From NCBI RefSeq assembly GCF_963855985.1, contig NC_087100.1:531001-595000 (forward strand): 64,000 bases of DNA, read 5' to 3'. Under the pieces are notes generated by a model. That model did not search any database, was not told the DNA's origin, and was given only the letters and a program-made list of their open reading frames with translations. Position 1 is the first letter of the stretch; each line of letters begins with the position of its first letter. The stretch is from Ostrinia nubilalis (taxonomy: Eukaryota; Arthropoda; Insecta; Lepidoptera; Crambidae). Below, one piece after another: positions 20,716 through 32,800 of the stretch. A program made the position numbers and the translations under genes.

Positions 20716-21394
20716 TTGGTTATTGGCCTGAAATAACTTTCGGAATTGTTATGTAGTGAAAGCAAAACTAGGCTTTTTGAAAACTAACTTTATTAATAAC
20801 TAGCAACCGTAAAGATTTGGAATACATAATATGGTGTCTAAATCCACAACTGTGGATAATAATATAACTATATTGGATGGCTGATGTTGCATGTCTTCCC
20901 ATTTTCGGCTGAGAGTGTTGTTAACGCTGTATACAGTTTACAGTCCTGTTCTAGCGAAATGATGCCTGTCCCGGATATTTCACCATGAGTTTTGTCGCCT
21001 CATTTCACTGCCTATGGAGTTTTGTATTGTAGAGTGAAAATCCATTTATTTGATTTGATTTCTTGGAACGTGTATGTAGACTGAGAAGGTTGTGACTTCG
21101 CAGATGTCTGGATCATTTCTCGAGGTGGCTCAAGATCGACATTTCGCAGGTCGGCTTTGCCTTGATGTTTGATGTAGTTTTGCAATCAACCAGTGAGTGT
21201 GTGATTGCATAGGCTCCTTTGTAGAACTTGTGGCAATGTAAGTTCACTCGGGAAGAATAGTAGAGTATATGGAAGAATCAGGATGAGATATAGGAATAGA
21301 ATAAAGGTGGTGTAAAGTAAATTTATCATTTTTTACTAAAGGAAATTCTAAAATATTTACAATTTAAGCTTCTTCATATATTTTATGAGCTGAC

Positions 21395-21738
21395 AGAGGT
21401 CGACTCTATAGAAGATATCGTACATGCGATATCGTTTTTACGTTCGAAAATATATTAATTAAAAAGGTACGCAAACTATACCAAAAATTGTGTTGTTTAC
21501 TGTGCACGTCCAATGCACCCGAACCGATCATATTATTATCGTTTAATTCATATACCAAGAGATTTGACTTTTGGTCTTCGGTGATCAATTTAAAGGCAGA
21601 GTCGCTTGATCTAATAAATCTATAGATTTGATCGTATCAAATGCTGGGATCAATTTTAGTAGGATATGGAACAAGATTTAAGTAGTGGTGATATACCTAG
21701 CATAAATAGGATAAAGGAGGGTAAAAGTAATGTCACTT
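21395..21738 (-). pseudogene. Errantivirus gag N-terminal fragment
   Basis: The minus-strand open piece 21406-21588 and flanking sequence carry LIPAFDT-like and GSGALDVHSKQHN motifs, matching gag at 6.6-7.2 kb. It is broken by frameshifts and ends abruptly on the left. Confidence 0.75.
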
Positions 21739-21830
21739 ACCACTGTAGCAGTATATTTGGATCTACATGGTTCGGCGAAGTTTCTTGAAAGCCTACAACT
21801 AGCGTCACGTCGATATTTCTCTTTTTCGAT
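21731..21830 (-). promoter_or_regulatory. Errantivirus leader with splice donor, second copy
   Basis: The minus strand reads gctacagtg|GTAAGTGAC (donor GT at 21740-21739). It is preceded by the leader motif shared with 7.3 kb (aacttcgccgaaccatg) and followed by gag. Confidence 0.65.
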
Positions 21831-22238
21831 GAGTGATGTTGTGTAGTGGCCCGAGTTAAATGTCCCACTTGAACGTTTTATAGGTTTGGACCGAAATGAC
21901 CAATGAAAACTTTTTGATCAGTTTCTTGATTCTTTAGGTTAGGATACAATTGTTCTTAAATTATCATAGATGTTTGACAAAGTGAGAATTTGTTCAATGT
22001 ATCACGATTGCAAAAATTTCTAGTTCCAAATAAAGTCTTTTCAATAATGTCTAAATGTTTATGCCAATTTGAAGTATCAAGATACGTTACTAAATTCCAT
22101 TCACTATTTAAGTGATTTGCTTTTCATGTATGTTCAAAATGAATTCCACCTTTATTTAGAAAGGTAACATCATAAGGTTCATCTCGGCTAAATGTCGCGA
22201 AAGTAAATTTGTAACACGAGAATTGTCTTATTACTTAC

Positions 22239-22955
22239 TTATTTAGCTAATTTTAAACGATTAACGTGAACTTTAACCTTATTCCTCTTACTTTGTAAGG
22301 TCACGTTAACTCGAGAGTTTATTTCTATGAACTCGTAAAGATCAGTAAATTGAGGAGATAATTTCTTTGACCTTCCTGATTTGTTACTTTTATTTGTTAT
22401 TAAAACCTTACCACCTTCTATCATATAATATTCCTTATTTTAGTTTTTGGAGCTAATTAAATTATTTCTCGCTATTTCTCTTGACTTTTTCAGTTTTAGA
22501 GTTAAATCGTCTACATAGTCATCCTATGAATATTTAAATTCTGGTTCTGCATTCATAGATGACGCTATGGTTGGTTTAGGTATTTCCGAATAGAAGTTCA
22601 TGTGGTGTGAATTTGGTAGAGGTGTGGACAGCAGTGTTACAAAAAATCATTGCGAAATCCAACGATTCCCAATCATTTTGATCTTCTTTAATAAATTATC
22701 ATAAATATTCTGCTAGAGTAGCATGACTCCTTTCTAGGCTACCGTTTGTCTACGGGTGTATTGTAGTTGTTGTTAACTGTTTAATTTTAAATAACTTTGA
22801 GACTTGTTTTAAAAGTTTTGATGTGAAATCAGCACCTTGGTCTGTAAGGATACTCTTGGGAATACCAAATTTACACACAAATGATTTAACAAAAGCATCA
22901 GCGATTGTTTCCGCAGTATGATCGGGGAAAGCGTATGCTTGTGAGTATTTAGAAG
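22239..22955 (-). pseudogene. Ty3/Gypsy integrase and pol C-terminus fragment
   Basis: The minus strand encodes, with frameshifts and stops, DQGADFTSKLLKQ (integrase core), then LERSHATLAEYL, then WESLDFAMIF and HTSTKFTPHELLFG. The C-terminal RNKVKVHVNRLKL lies at 22239-22424. These are classic Ty3/Gypsy integrase landmarks. On the minus strand it lies downstream of an env N-terminus (22965-23457), the reverse of the normal pol-env order, so the locus is rearranged. Confidence 0.8.
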
Positions 22956-22964
22956 TGTATCATA

Positions 22965-23457
22965 AAAGAGTTAGGATATTGTAAGAACTTAGGTCATTCA
23001 GAAGTTTTATCTTTTGACGGGTGTTCTTTCCAAGATACATATTGAGCTCGGATAGACGACAGTTTATTTTATTTAGATTGACATTCAAATATGATTTAGT
23101 TGAGATGATGGTGAGAAAATTTGGATATTTTAAGGATAGTTGATCGAATTTGCATGATAGCCGTATATGGGATTCATGGGCGATGAATAGAGGTTTTAGG
23201 TCGCGGTGAATGATTAGTTTCCAGGTGTCATCAGACACTGATAGAGTACCTTCTTCTTCGTAAAACAATCCGGCATGAGGTGGCAAGGATTGTGTTACAG
23301 TGGCAACGATTCCCGTGGTTGCCCACAATAACGGTAAACAGATCTTGAACATCTTGGTTCGCCTAGGTTGTTTTTTTAAAGCCTTTCGGCTACGGTCTTC
23401 TTTTCTTCGGCGATTTTTGTCTTTATGTACGGAACATTCCATTAGTAATGTTTTCAT
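22965..23457 (-). pseudogene. Errantivirus env N-terminal region, copy 1
   Basis: Env is the envelope glycoprotein related to the baculovirus F type. The minus frame has a basic leader, a hydrophobic signal-like segment (FKICLPLLWATTGIV), then the conserved blocks HAGLFYEEEGTLSVSDDTWK and IIHRDLKPLFIAHES. After about 160 codons it stops and joins integrase sequence. The leader joins env with no splice donor at the point where gag-containing copies have GTAAGT. Confidence 0.8.
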
Positions 23458-23464
23458 TTATCGT

Positions 23465-23720
23465 ACAGGGGTTGTGAGAACATTAAATAATATTAAGGGT
23501 TAGATATCCTAATGATTACAAAGGTTATGAGAATTGTAAACATAGTTAGCAAATTATACAAACAGTACATTAAGAATTTATAATTAAAGTGTGTTATCAA
23601 GATATAGATACGTGTATGTTTGGTATAATATAACACCGTGTTTCTTCATTCTTTGGCAATTTTCTCGTTAAAGAGTTCTAATTTTTTCTCTTATTCACTC
23701 GCGGTCTTACTGTAATGGCC
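23465..23720 (-). repeat. LTR-like block shared by three units
   Basis: The sequence around attaagggttagatatccta recurs at about 26530 and 30340, each time upstream (on the minus strand) of an env leader. Position and recurrence suggest LTR or 5' leader sequence of the errantivirus family. Exact ends could not be fixed. Confidence 0.5.
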
Positions 23721-24224
23721 CGAGCGGTGGCGTTGTTTGTAGTTAAGTGTCGGGCACTTGATCGAAACACAGTTTTAGAACTGAACTTGATATAACTACT
23801 TGTTTTTAACGGTTATAACCTTTTGCTACGCAGTACTTCAGAGGATGCGAAGTCAGCTTCAACTGATCTGAAGAGCGGTGGTAGCTATTTTATATTAGTG
23901 TAAGGGCTGATAGCACCACGACTCTTGTCCATTCACTATCATTACAAAACTAATGACTATATATGACTTATAAAGTGGTATAGGGACTCTATTACGAGTC
24001 TAGGATTTGGTGAATATTATCAAAGTGACGGATGCTACTAAGCTCTGATTCTTCTGTTGGATCTGAATGAACCAGTCGACAATAACTCTTTGTATAAGCG
24101 ATTAGTTGAAATGATAGAAGGATGTATTGCGCCGGATACGAAGTTCCTTAAAAGCCTGCAGGTCGATGTTTCTCTTCTACTTCGATGATGAGGTTTCGAC
24201 ATACTGTAATGGCCCGAGCGGTGA

Positions 24225-24656
24225 ATCTAGAATTGAGTTCTAAGTTTTTAAGCAATCTTTTTGATTGGTAGTTGATCTCGTACATGAAAAATCCGATATA
24301 ATGATGTGCTTGCGGTGTACTCACTAGTAAAAGGAAGACTGCTTGTAGATATAACGTTGACATAGTAGAAATTCTCGATGTGGCGGTAATTTGGACGATG
24401 TAAACGGTTTCACTAGACCGTCGAAGATACTTCTCGTTTAAATTCGTTGGCCTCATCGGTTTTGCTCACGAACGTGTAGAGAATCGAGGATTTTAATTCT
24501 TTGATGAATATCTCGTACAGTTTCTTTTTAACTTGTGTATCATCCTCGTTCTCCTCATCCTCTTTATCTTCGGATGAAGTCTTCGCGGTAGGCGAATCTA
24601 AGCGGTCGACGATTCGCGAAGGAATTACAATTCGATCAATCCCACTTCTGACACCA
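24225..24656 (-). pseudogene. Second Gypsy-type family: primer site and gag-like start
   Basis: On the minus strand an LTR-like end (cgggccattaca, 24660) is followed after 3 nt by TGGTGTCAGAAGTGGGATT (24656-24638). This is a primer-binding site of a kind used by several Gypsy-group elements and differs from the tRNA-Ser type at 29.8 and 32.8 kb. An acidic reading frame follows (EDKEDEENEDDTQ), then a short hydrophobic segment (LYLQAVFLLLVS). The function of the latter is unclear. A near copy lies at 27360-27796. Confidence 0.6.
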
Positions 24657-26031
24657 GTTTGTAATGGCCCGAGCGGTGACGTTGTAGTTAGGTGTTGCGA
24701 ACACTTGATCGAAACACAGTTTTAGAGCGGAACTTGAATTACTTATTTATCTTTAACGGTTACAACCTTATGCTACGCAGTACTTGACAGGATATAAGTA
24801 TACATATAAATACAATAACAATTATTTACAAAGATGTTAAAAAAGTAATACGTTAACAATTTATTTAGCTTCTATTTCAGCAATTCTTGCTGCACGCCTA
24901 ATAGGAGTGCGTTCTCGAGATGATTCTCCAATCTCTTCTAATTATACATCAGTGTTATGTATTGCTATTTTTATTTAAATTTAGTTTTATACAGTTGCTG
25001 ATTCTACCACAACATCCTCTAGTATCTTCTAAAGCTGATAATCGACGTTGAGGAGTTCATAAAAAATTCCTTCTTAACAAATATTTTCCTAATCTATACA
25101 AAATATAAAATGCAATAAACTAAATAATAGTTGTTGCCTAGACCTAGGTATGTAACAGCATCTACTAAGTAAATTAATCGTAGGCGAAAAATTGACGCTT
25201 TTCGCTTATTAAATTAACCTGTTAAACCCGTCAACGGAGGCTCCGGCGAGATGCGGGCGGTTATTATGTTATAGAGTCACCACACGACAAGTGCCAGGAC
25301 AGGACTCCACTGTAGTCTAGCTCATAGCCTTTGAAACCCAATTTATCAAGATCTAAGTCTCATTTTCAGCGTCAATTGATCGGAATCAAAATCTTAGTGG
25401 CTACTCCATTGAGTCCTCGGGACTTATTGGATATTATTTGTCCTAGTCCTTGCTTATGAATTGTGATTATTAGCTTGAGCGTGCTATTTAACTGAGCTTG
25501 AGTAGAGGATGAGCACGCTCAAACTAAAAATTCAGAAACCTGGCCTTGTCACCTAAGTCTTCAGTGAGATGATACCGGCGATGTTGATCATTATAATGAT
25601 AATTATCGCCAACTGTGGTCATAAGTGCCACCTGTGGTCTAAATTGAATAAAATATTTTTTATTTTTTTTATCTGATTTCGACTGAAATTCACAGATTTT
25701 TTTTTTATATGACAGGAGGCAAACGATCTATCGAACGAATCTATGATAGTTGTTATAAAATACTAGTTAGACAGTAGTAATATTTGGATTGAGATTGAAC
25801 AAATATCTTCACTTACTATTATATCAAAAATAGTATTTGTAGTACCGTTGAGGTATTCGTTCAACCAATATTTTCGTTAATTATTTGTTCGTCGTATGAA
25901 ATTTCAAATATGGTTTCGTTGAAGTTTTTATAGTCGATGATGTAATTTGTACCTGCCTTTACATTAAAGATGTTAGATCGAGTTCGCGTTTTTCGAGCAT
26001 ATCGATACATTCATTGTAGTGCTTTGCATCC

Positions 26032-26514
26032 TTAGCATCGGGAGTACCTTTGATAGTTGAGTAAAGAACTAAGGTAATTCAGAAGTTCTATCTTTTGACG
26101 GGTGTTCTTTCCAAGATACATATTGAGCTCGGATAAACGACAGTTTATTTTATTTAGATTGACTTTCAAATATGATTTAGTTGAGATGATGGTGGGGAAA
26201 TTTGGATATTTTGAGGATAGTTGATCGAATTTGTTTGATAGCCGTATAAGGGATTCATGGGCGATAAATAGAGGTTTTAGGTCGCGGTGAATGATTCGTT
26301 TCCAGGTGTCATCAGACACTGATAGAGTACCTTCTTCTTCGTAAAACAATCCGGCATGAGTTGGCAAGGGTTGTGTTGTAGTGACAACGATTCCCGTGGT
26401 TGCCCACAATAACAGTAAACAGATCTTGAGCATCTTGGTTCGGCAAAGTTGTTCTTTTAAAGCCTTTCGGCTATGGTCTTCTTTTCTTCGGCGTTTTTTG
26501 TCTTTACGGAACAT
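26032..26514 (-). pseudogene. Errantivirus env N-terminal region, copy 2
   Basis: Very similar to copy 1: the hydrophobic segment LKICLLLLWATTGIV, then HAGLFYEEEGTLSVSDDTWK, then LKPLFIAHESLIRLS. The heptad-like region follows at 25840-26030 (minus) after a frameshift. Leader and env are again contiguous with no donor motif. Confidence 0.8.
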
Positions 26515-26779
26515 TCCATTAGTAATGTTTTCATTTATCGTACAGGGGTTGTGAGAACATTAAATATATTAAGGGTTAGATATCCTAATGATTACAAAGG
26601 TTATGAGAATTGTAAACATAGTTAGCAAATTATACAAACAATACATTAAGAATTTATAATTAAAGTGTGTTATCAAGATATAGATGTTAGTGTTAGATAG
26701 ATACGAGTATGTTTGGTATAACATAACACCGTGTTTCTTCATTCTTTGGCGATTTTCTCGTTAAAGTGTTCAAATTTTT

Positions 26780-26863
26780 TTTTTTTTTTTAATCCACAAC
26801 GAGGAAGCTCTTGGCCTGTATCTCACCTGATGGTAAGTGACGATCAGGCCGAAGGTGGAAGCG
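26780..26863 (-). mobile_element. CR1-type LINE tail inserted in unit B
   Basis: The minus strand carries the tail ttaccatcaggtgagatac with a poly(A) (T-run on plus, 26775-26790). It is bordered by aaattttt on both sides. Unit A (23690) lacks it, so it inserted after the duplication. Confidence 0.8.
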
Positions 26864-27359
26864 AAATTTTTTCTCTTATTCACTCGCGGTCTTACTGTAA
26901 TGGCCCGAGCCGTGGCTTTGTAGTTAGGTGTTGCGGACACTTGATCGAAACACAGTTTTAGAACTGAACTTGATTTTAACGGCTACTTGTTTTTAACGGT
27001 TACAACCTTTTGCTACGCAGTACTTGAGAGGATGCGAAGTCAGCTTCAACTGATCTGAAGAGCGGTGGTAGCTATTTTATATTAGTGTAAGGGCTGATAG
27101 CACCACGACTCTTGTCTATTCACTATCATTACAATTAACTAATGGCTACATATGACTTATAAAGTGGTATAGGGACTCTATTACGAGTCTAGGATTTGGT
27201 GAATATTATCAAAGTGACGGATGCTACTAAGCTCTGATTTTTCTGTTGGATCTGAATGAACCAGTCGACAATAACTCTTTGTATAAGCGATTAGTTGAAA
27301 TGATAGAAGGATGTATTGCGCCGGATACGAAGTTCCTTAAAAGCCTACAGCCTAATGGT

Positions 27360-27796
27360 CCGAACGGTGAATCTAGAATAGAGTTCTAAGTTTTTAAGCA
27401 ATCTTTTTGATTGGCAATTGATCTCATACAGAAAAAATCCCTTATAACGATGTTTGCTTGTGCTGGCGGTGTACTCACTAGTAAAAGGAAGACTGCTTGT
27501 AGATATTCCATTGACATAGTAGAAATTCTCGATGTGGTGGTAGTTTTGACGGCGTAAACGGTTTCACTAGACTTTCGAAGATACGTCTCGTTCAAACTCG
27601 TAGGCCTCGATTATGCTCACGAACGTGTAGAGAATCGAAGGAATTTAGCTTTCCGATGAATATCTCGTACAGTTTCTTTTTAACTTGTGTATCATCCTCT
27701 TCATCTTCGGATGAAGTCTACGCGGTAGGCGAACCCAAGCGGTCGACGATTCGCGAAGGAATTACAATAATTCGATCAATCCCACTTCTGACACCA
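27360..27796 (-). pseudogene. Second Gypsy-type family, duplicate copy
   Basis: Copy of 24225-24656 with the same primer-binding site (27796-27778) and LTR-like start at 27800. Small indels shift the frames. The hydrophobic segment (EYLQAVFLLLVSTPPAQ) is preserved. Confidence 0.6.
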
Positions 27797-28114
27797 GTTT
27801 GTAATGGCCCGAGCGGTGGTTGTAGTTTGGTGTTGCGGACATGTGATCGAAACACACTTTTAGAGCGGAACTTGAATTACTTATTTGTCTTTAACGGTTA
27901 CAATTTGAGCAATTCTTGCTGAACGCCTAATAGGAGTGCGTTCTCGAGATGATTCTCCAATCTCTTCTAATTATACATCAGTGTTATGTGTATTGCTATT
28001 TCTATTTAAATTTAGTTTTATACAGTTGCTGATTCTACCACAACATCCTCTAGTATCTTCTAAAGCTGATAATCGACGTTGAGGAGTTCATAAAAATTTC
28101 CTTCTTAACAAAAT

Positions 28115-28610
28115 GGTCCCTATAAAAAATTATGTATTATTCTTAACTTCAAGAAACATGTTGTCATTACCAAGTTCTTCTAATACGTCGTTTATTTTAT
28201 CAATCTTATGACTTGCTACATTAAAATCGTCATAATTCGTACATTTATTATACACGTTCGTCATAATATTACAACAATTATCGTTAAATATATCAAAATC
28301 TGGAAGAATTGATATTATTGAATGTAGTATAATGTTGGTTGTAAACTTAATTTTACAATTATTTTCTAGATTTAAAATACCTGTTCATTTTAATTAGATG
28401 TCGCGATGTCGTGCGGTTCTTCATTCTTACAAGAAATAGTTGTGATAACTTTATTTGGGATTACAAACAACAAGTTATTTTCGTTATGAAGTCGATACTA
28501 TTGTTCTTTTTTAATTAAACTAATTCTTGTGACACATAAAGGTTTTTGATTTTCTATTCCTAATAATGATGTTATTTCACAGTAACTACTATTCTTTAGC
28601 ATTGTCCGTT
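28115..28610 (-). pseudogene. Errantivirus env C-terminal ectodomain fragment
   Basis: The minus-strand translation contains short cysteine-bearing stretches (YCEITSLLGIENQKPLCV, VIPNKVITTISCKNEE, ILPDFDIFNDNCCN) interrupted by stops. These fit the region between the heptad and membrane anchor of env-like proteins. Assignment is by context and composition, so it is less certain than the N-terminal copies. Confidence 0.5.
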
Positions 28611-29067
28611 TATCTTGTTGCCTAGACCTAGGTAGGTATGTAATAGCGTCTACTAAAAGTAAATTAATCGTAGGTCGAAAAATTGACGCTTTTCGCTTAT
28701 TAAATTAACCTGTTAAACCCGTCAACGGAGGCTCCGGCGAGATGCGGGCGGTTATTATGTTATAGAGTCGCCACACGTCAGGTGCCAGGACAGGACTCCA
28801 CTGACTCACTGTAGTCTAGCTCATAGCCTTTGAAACCCAATTTGTCAGAATCAAAGTCTCATTTTCAGCGTCAATTGATCGGAAGCAAAATCTACTCCAT
28901 TGAGTCCGTTCCCACACTTGGATATTATTTTGTCCTAGTCCTTGCTTATAAATTATGAGTGAACTGAAATTCACTGAAATCTATGATACCTAGTTGTTAT
29001 AAAATACTAGTGAGACAGTAGTAATATTTGGATTGAGATTGAAGAAATATCTTCACTTACTCTTATG

Positions 29068-29720
29068 TCAAAAATAGTATTTATAGTTAGTACCGTTTAG
29101 GTATTCGTTCAACCTATCAATATTTTCGTTGATTATTTGTTCATCGTATGAAATTTTAAATATGGTTTCGTTGAAGTTTTTTATAGTTGATGATGTAATT
29201 TGTACCTGCTTTTGCATTAAAGATGTTAGATCGAGTTCGCGTTTTTCGAGCATATCGATTCATTCGTTATAGTGCTTTGCATCCTTAGCAACGGGAGTGC
29301 CTATAAGATAATTTGAGTAAAGAACTAAGGTCATTCAGAAGTTTTATCTTTTGACGGGTGTTCTTTCCATGATACATATTGAGCTCGGATAGACGACAAT
29401 TTATTTTATTTAGATTGACTTTCAAATATGATTTAGTTGAGATGATGGTGGGGAAATTTGTATATTTTGAAGATAGTTGATCGAATTTGTTTGATATCCG
29501 TATAAGGGATTCATGGGCGATGAATAGAGGTTTTAGGTCGCGGTAAATGATTAGTACCTTCTTCTTCGTAAAACAATCCGGCATGAGTTGGCAAGGATTG
29601 TGTTACAGTGACAACGATTCCCTTTGTTACCCACAATAACGTAAAACAGATCTTGAGCATCTTAGTTCGGCAAAGTTGTTTTTTAAAAGCCTTCGGCTAC
29701 CGTGAGTCTTCTTTTCTTCG
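29068..29720 (-). pseudogene. Errantivirus env, copy 3, joined to leader and primer site
   Basis: The minus strand carries the leader, a signal-like start, a gap around SVSDDTW, LKPLFIAHESLIRIS, a KNTRQKIKLL-type basic region, and a helical segment (LTSLMQKQVQITSST) with heptad-like spacing. It is broken by frameshifts. Only about 100 nt separate it from the primer-binding site at 29803-29792, and no gag or pol lies between. Confidence 0.75.
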
Positions 29721-29791
29721 GCGATTTCTGTTCTTACGATGAAGTATTCACGTTATTAACTTTGTCTTTTAGTTACTCGTGGTCCTACCGA

Positions 29792-29803
29792 CCGACTGCG
29801 CCA
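29792..29803 (-). other. tRNA-Ser-type primer-binding site
   Basis: The minus strand reads TGGCGCAGTCGG, four bases after an LTR-like end (gtgtaaca, 29808). It is followed by a small duplication (TCGG) relative to the copy at 32818-32801. The plus strand reads like the 3' end of a tRNA-Ser including CCA. Confidence 0.7.
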
Positions 29804-29830
29804 AATTTGTTACACGGTAGGTGTTAAATC

Positions 29831-31169
29831 ACATACTTCTTGCCTACGGGAGGTACCTACTTCTCAATACGGGTGGCATCTATTGTTGTTTTGGTAAAGC
29901 CAATACTAATTCACGTTTGTAAATTAAGTGTAAAATACGCTTGGAATTATGAAACTACATTAGTTGCAGAATATGATATCCCAAATTTCAATACCATAAG
30001 TCTCATACTTTTTAAAATAGCTTGATGTAAAGTGGAGCAAACAATTTGACAGCGTATTATACCCCGTATTGAGAGGCGCACTTTGGTTTCCAAAAGCCCG
30101 TTGGGAAAGGGTTAAAAATAAAATATTTATTGATTTTAACACTTGTTACTTATTTTACAGATAATTATGTACTAGATTTGGACGTAGATTTCGAATGGAA
30201 AATATACGATGTGGCTTGTGTCGATGTAGAATTATAACTGACTGAGGAAGATTGGGGTTTTGAGACCTAATGAATCTAAATGAGTGTATAGAACATTACT
30301 AATGTCGTACAAAGGTTGTGAGTACATTAAATAATATTAAGGGTTAGATATCCTAATTATTACAAAGGTTATGAGAATAGTTAACATAGCAAATTATCAA
30401 GATATAGCTATGTTGGCCCAACAATGTTGGGTATAATAAAATAGTCTTTCCAAGATCGAGGTCGTTTGGTCACCCTGTAAAGCGTTTAAATACATCCAGG
30501 ACGTTAAGTGACGCTAAACTCATTACTAGCGCTAAATTGAACTTTATGAGCGTCTTGCGCTTTAAGTGGCTGCAAATGAGAAAGAGATTTTGAAAAATGG
30601 GTCCCTCGTTATTTTTGCATAAGCACTAGACTATAGATATTCATACATTAACATGTTAAAATTATTAATTGTTTCACAACCTGTACCTACTACTGATCTT
30701 CTATTTAATTATCTGCGTCTGTCTGTTTTTAAGCTGTGGAGTTAATAACTGTTGCCGTGCGAATCCAAAAGTTTTCTCTAGAAAATTACGCTGAATTTAA
30801 AAAACGTGCAGAAAATGTTGTCTAATATAAGATAATGTATGAAAAGAGTAATTTTCACAAAATTTTCTAGCTCACGTTACGTTTTTATCCGCTTAATATA
30901 GGTGGGAACGAACCAGCGCACGTTGAAAGGTATTTGTCCCGGTTTTTTTTATCTTTTTGTATTATGTTGGTTGCTGGCAAGAAAGAAATTTTCTTTCGCA
31001 CTTGTCTGCTTTTTGCACATGACTTTTTTATTGATCTAGGAGGTGTTTGACGTAACTTTTTTTATCAATCAACTTCTAAGGAGGCAATCTCATCGGTTGG
31101 TTCACTGTTCAGTTTAGGAAGGTATTTATCTAACTATCATTACTGTATGTTTTCCAAACAAAATAAAAT

Positions 31170-31195
<26 letters not shown>
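29831..31195. other. LTR-like remnant, then no recognisable gene
   Basis: 29808-30420 probably holds decayed LTR sequence, including the recurrent attaagggttagatatccta near 30340. The remainder is AT-rich. An (aaat)n run lies at about 31163-31198. Confidence 0.4.
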
Positions 31196-31201
<6 letters not shown>

Positions 31202-31280
31202 TTAGTTTACAAGTACCTCATCCTTAAAACAAAGACTTATCGACCAAAGTCGCCATGTTACGTAGTGTGTAGTATTAACA

Positions 31281-31292
31281 CCTCCCCCCTTA
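31281..31292 (-). other. Polypurine tract of env-only provirus
   Basis: The minus strand reads taaggggggagg directly before TGTTAATAC, the LTR start. Confidence 0.7.
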
Positions 31293-32700
31293 GAATAAAG
31301 ATTGGACGTTAGCGCATGATCTTTGAGATTTTGGAGTTGAGATAAAAGGATGCTGATTTTTATCTTTATCTTCAGTCATACTGGTGGTGATTGTGGTCAT
31401 TGGTATTGCAACTTGAGTTCTTTGACGCAGCACGCAGTTTGTTTCTTGAGAAAGTATATAGAGCCATTTGTTATTTTCTATATTTGGAAGGTGTTGCTGT
31501 TCGCTTCGAATGTGGAAGTTGTGCAGGTTTTCGGCAGGGACTTGTATATGCTGTGTAAGATTTCCAGTTCGCAGATGGGGCGTTTCGATGAGTCGTAGGA
31601 GACAATGTTGCTGCAGATCATCTTTTTCGTTGCGTACGTTTTGCAGGAACTCAGGTCGCTTGTTGAGATTTAATGCTATCCGTTGGGGTTCGTAGCCAGA
31701 TATACGTGCTCTGGTAGGATAATGGTGTGGAAGAAGGAGTTTGGGTGTTGGATAGGGGTTGAATAGGTATGATATAGATCTAGAGGCTCGTTTTGGATAA
31801 GAGGGAATTCTAATATGTATACGAGTCTATTAGAGTAGACATAAGCTGAGAGGGATGCATTATCGAGAATTGAGTGGATTTTTTCTAGAGTTACCGGAGC
31901 TACTAGGTGCTTTTGTGCGGATATGGTTTGAGAGAAGGAGTTCTTCATATAATCTTTTAAGATTGATGATAGAGCGGTATACAGTGTTTGATTTGGCAAA
32001 AAGGATTAATTTCGTTCTCTAGGCTAATTACAGATTCGAGAATTTCTAATGAAATCGTGGACACATCTTCGCTAGCTTGTAGGTTGAATATTATTTTGTT
32101 GGTCGAATTTCAATAGTCATTTAGTCTTCTAATGTTTTCATTGATGATTTGTTCATCGTAAGTGATTTTAAAAATTGTCTCATTAATATTTTTGATCGTT
32201 GATGAAGTTATTTGGATTTGTTCAAGCATAATGATAGTTCAATCTTGCGTTTTTCAAGTAAGTTGATACAATCGTCGTATCGTTTGGCATCTTTTGGGTC
32301 GGGTGTGCCGATCAGCCATTTTAAGACAGGACTGAGACCGTCCAAATTTTCACGTTTCTGTCTCGAGTTTTTACCTAAGTAGGTACATGTTAATTTCAGC
32401 CAAACGGTTATCGGTTTTTGTCTAATTTTACATTAAGGAAAGATTTAATTGAAGCTACGTGAGTGAAGTTTGTATACTGTGACGATACGGACTGGAATTT
32501 GGTTGAAAATCGTGAGAAAGATTCCTTAGCGATGAATAGGGGTAAACTATGAGTTTCCATGACTCATCACTTAAAAATATTGTTCCCTCATTTTTGAAAA
32601 AGAGTCCGGAATGGGAAGGAAGCGGGCTTACTAATTGGTGGGTTTTGGCTGAACACTTACCACAGTAACAGAATTTTATTGTGATCTGCGTGTTCCAGGT
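31293..32700 (-). pseudogene. Errantivirus env, full length but broken, copy 4
   Basis: A more divergent env than copies 1-3. From the N-terminus on the minus strand: a start codon position mutated to ACG, GLFFKNEGTIFLSDESWK (near 32590), a basic RQKR-type motif near 32360 where such proteins are processed, LEKRK and a helical heptad-like region (32100-32260), a preserved 107-codon frame at 31676-31999 (with LSAYVYSNRLVYILEFPLI), then a tail region to about 31300. Several frameshifts prevent expression. Env proteins mediate membrane fusion; this copy cannot encode one. Confidence 0.75.
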
Positions 32701-32800
32701 CCGGCGGGATGATTAAAAGCCTGCAGCTACCGTACGTTTCCCTTGAGCGATGTTTGTCTCGGCGTACGTTTGTCCCGTCTTCTCGCAGCAATCATGCGAG

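Larger units (their letters stand above)
22965..29830. repeat. Tandem array of about 3.0-3.5-kb units containing errantivirus pieces
   Basis: Matching blocks recur in order. Env is at 22970-23457, 26060-26514 and 29310-29720. The block near 24880-25080 recurs at 27908-28111. The block at 25131-25460 recurs at 28614-28940. Env heptad-like sequence at 25780-26030 recurs at 28995-29290. Spacing between copies is about 3.0-3.5 kb. The repeated unit includes non-viral sequence (for example cggaggctccggcgagatgc at 25240 and 28725), so the array grew by DNA duplication and not only by transposition. Confidence 0.8.
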
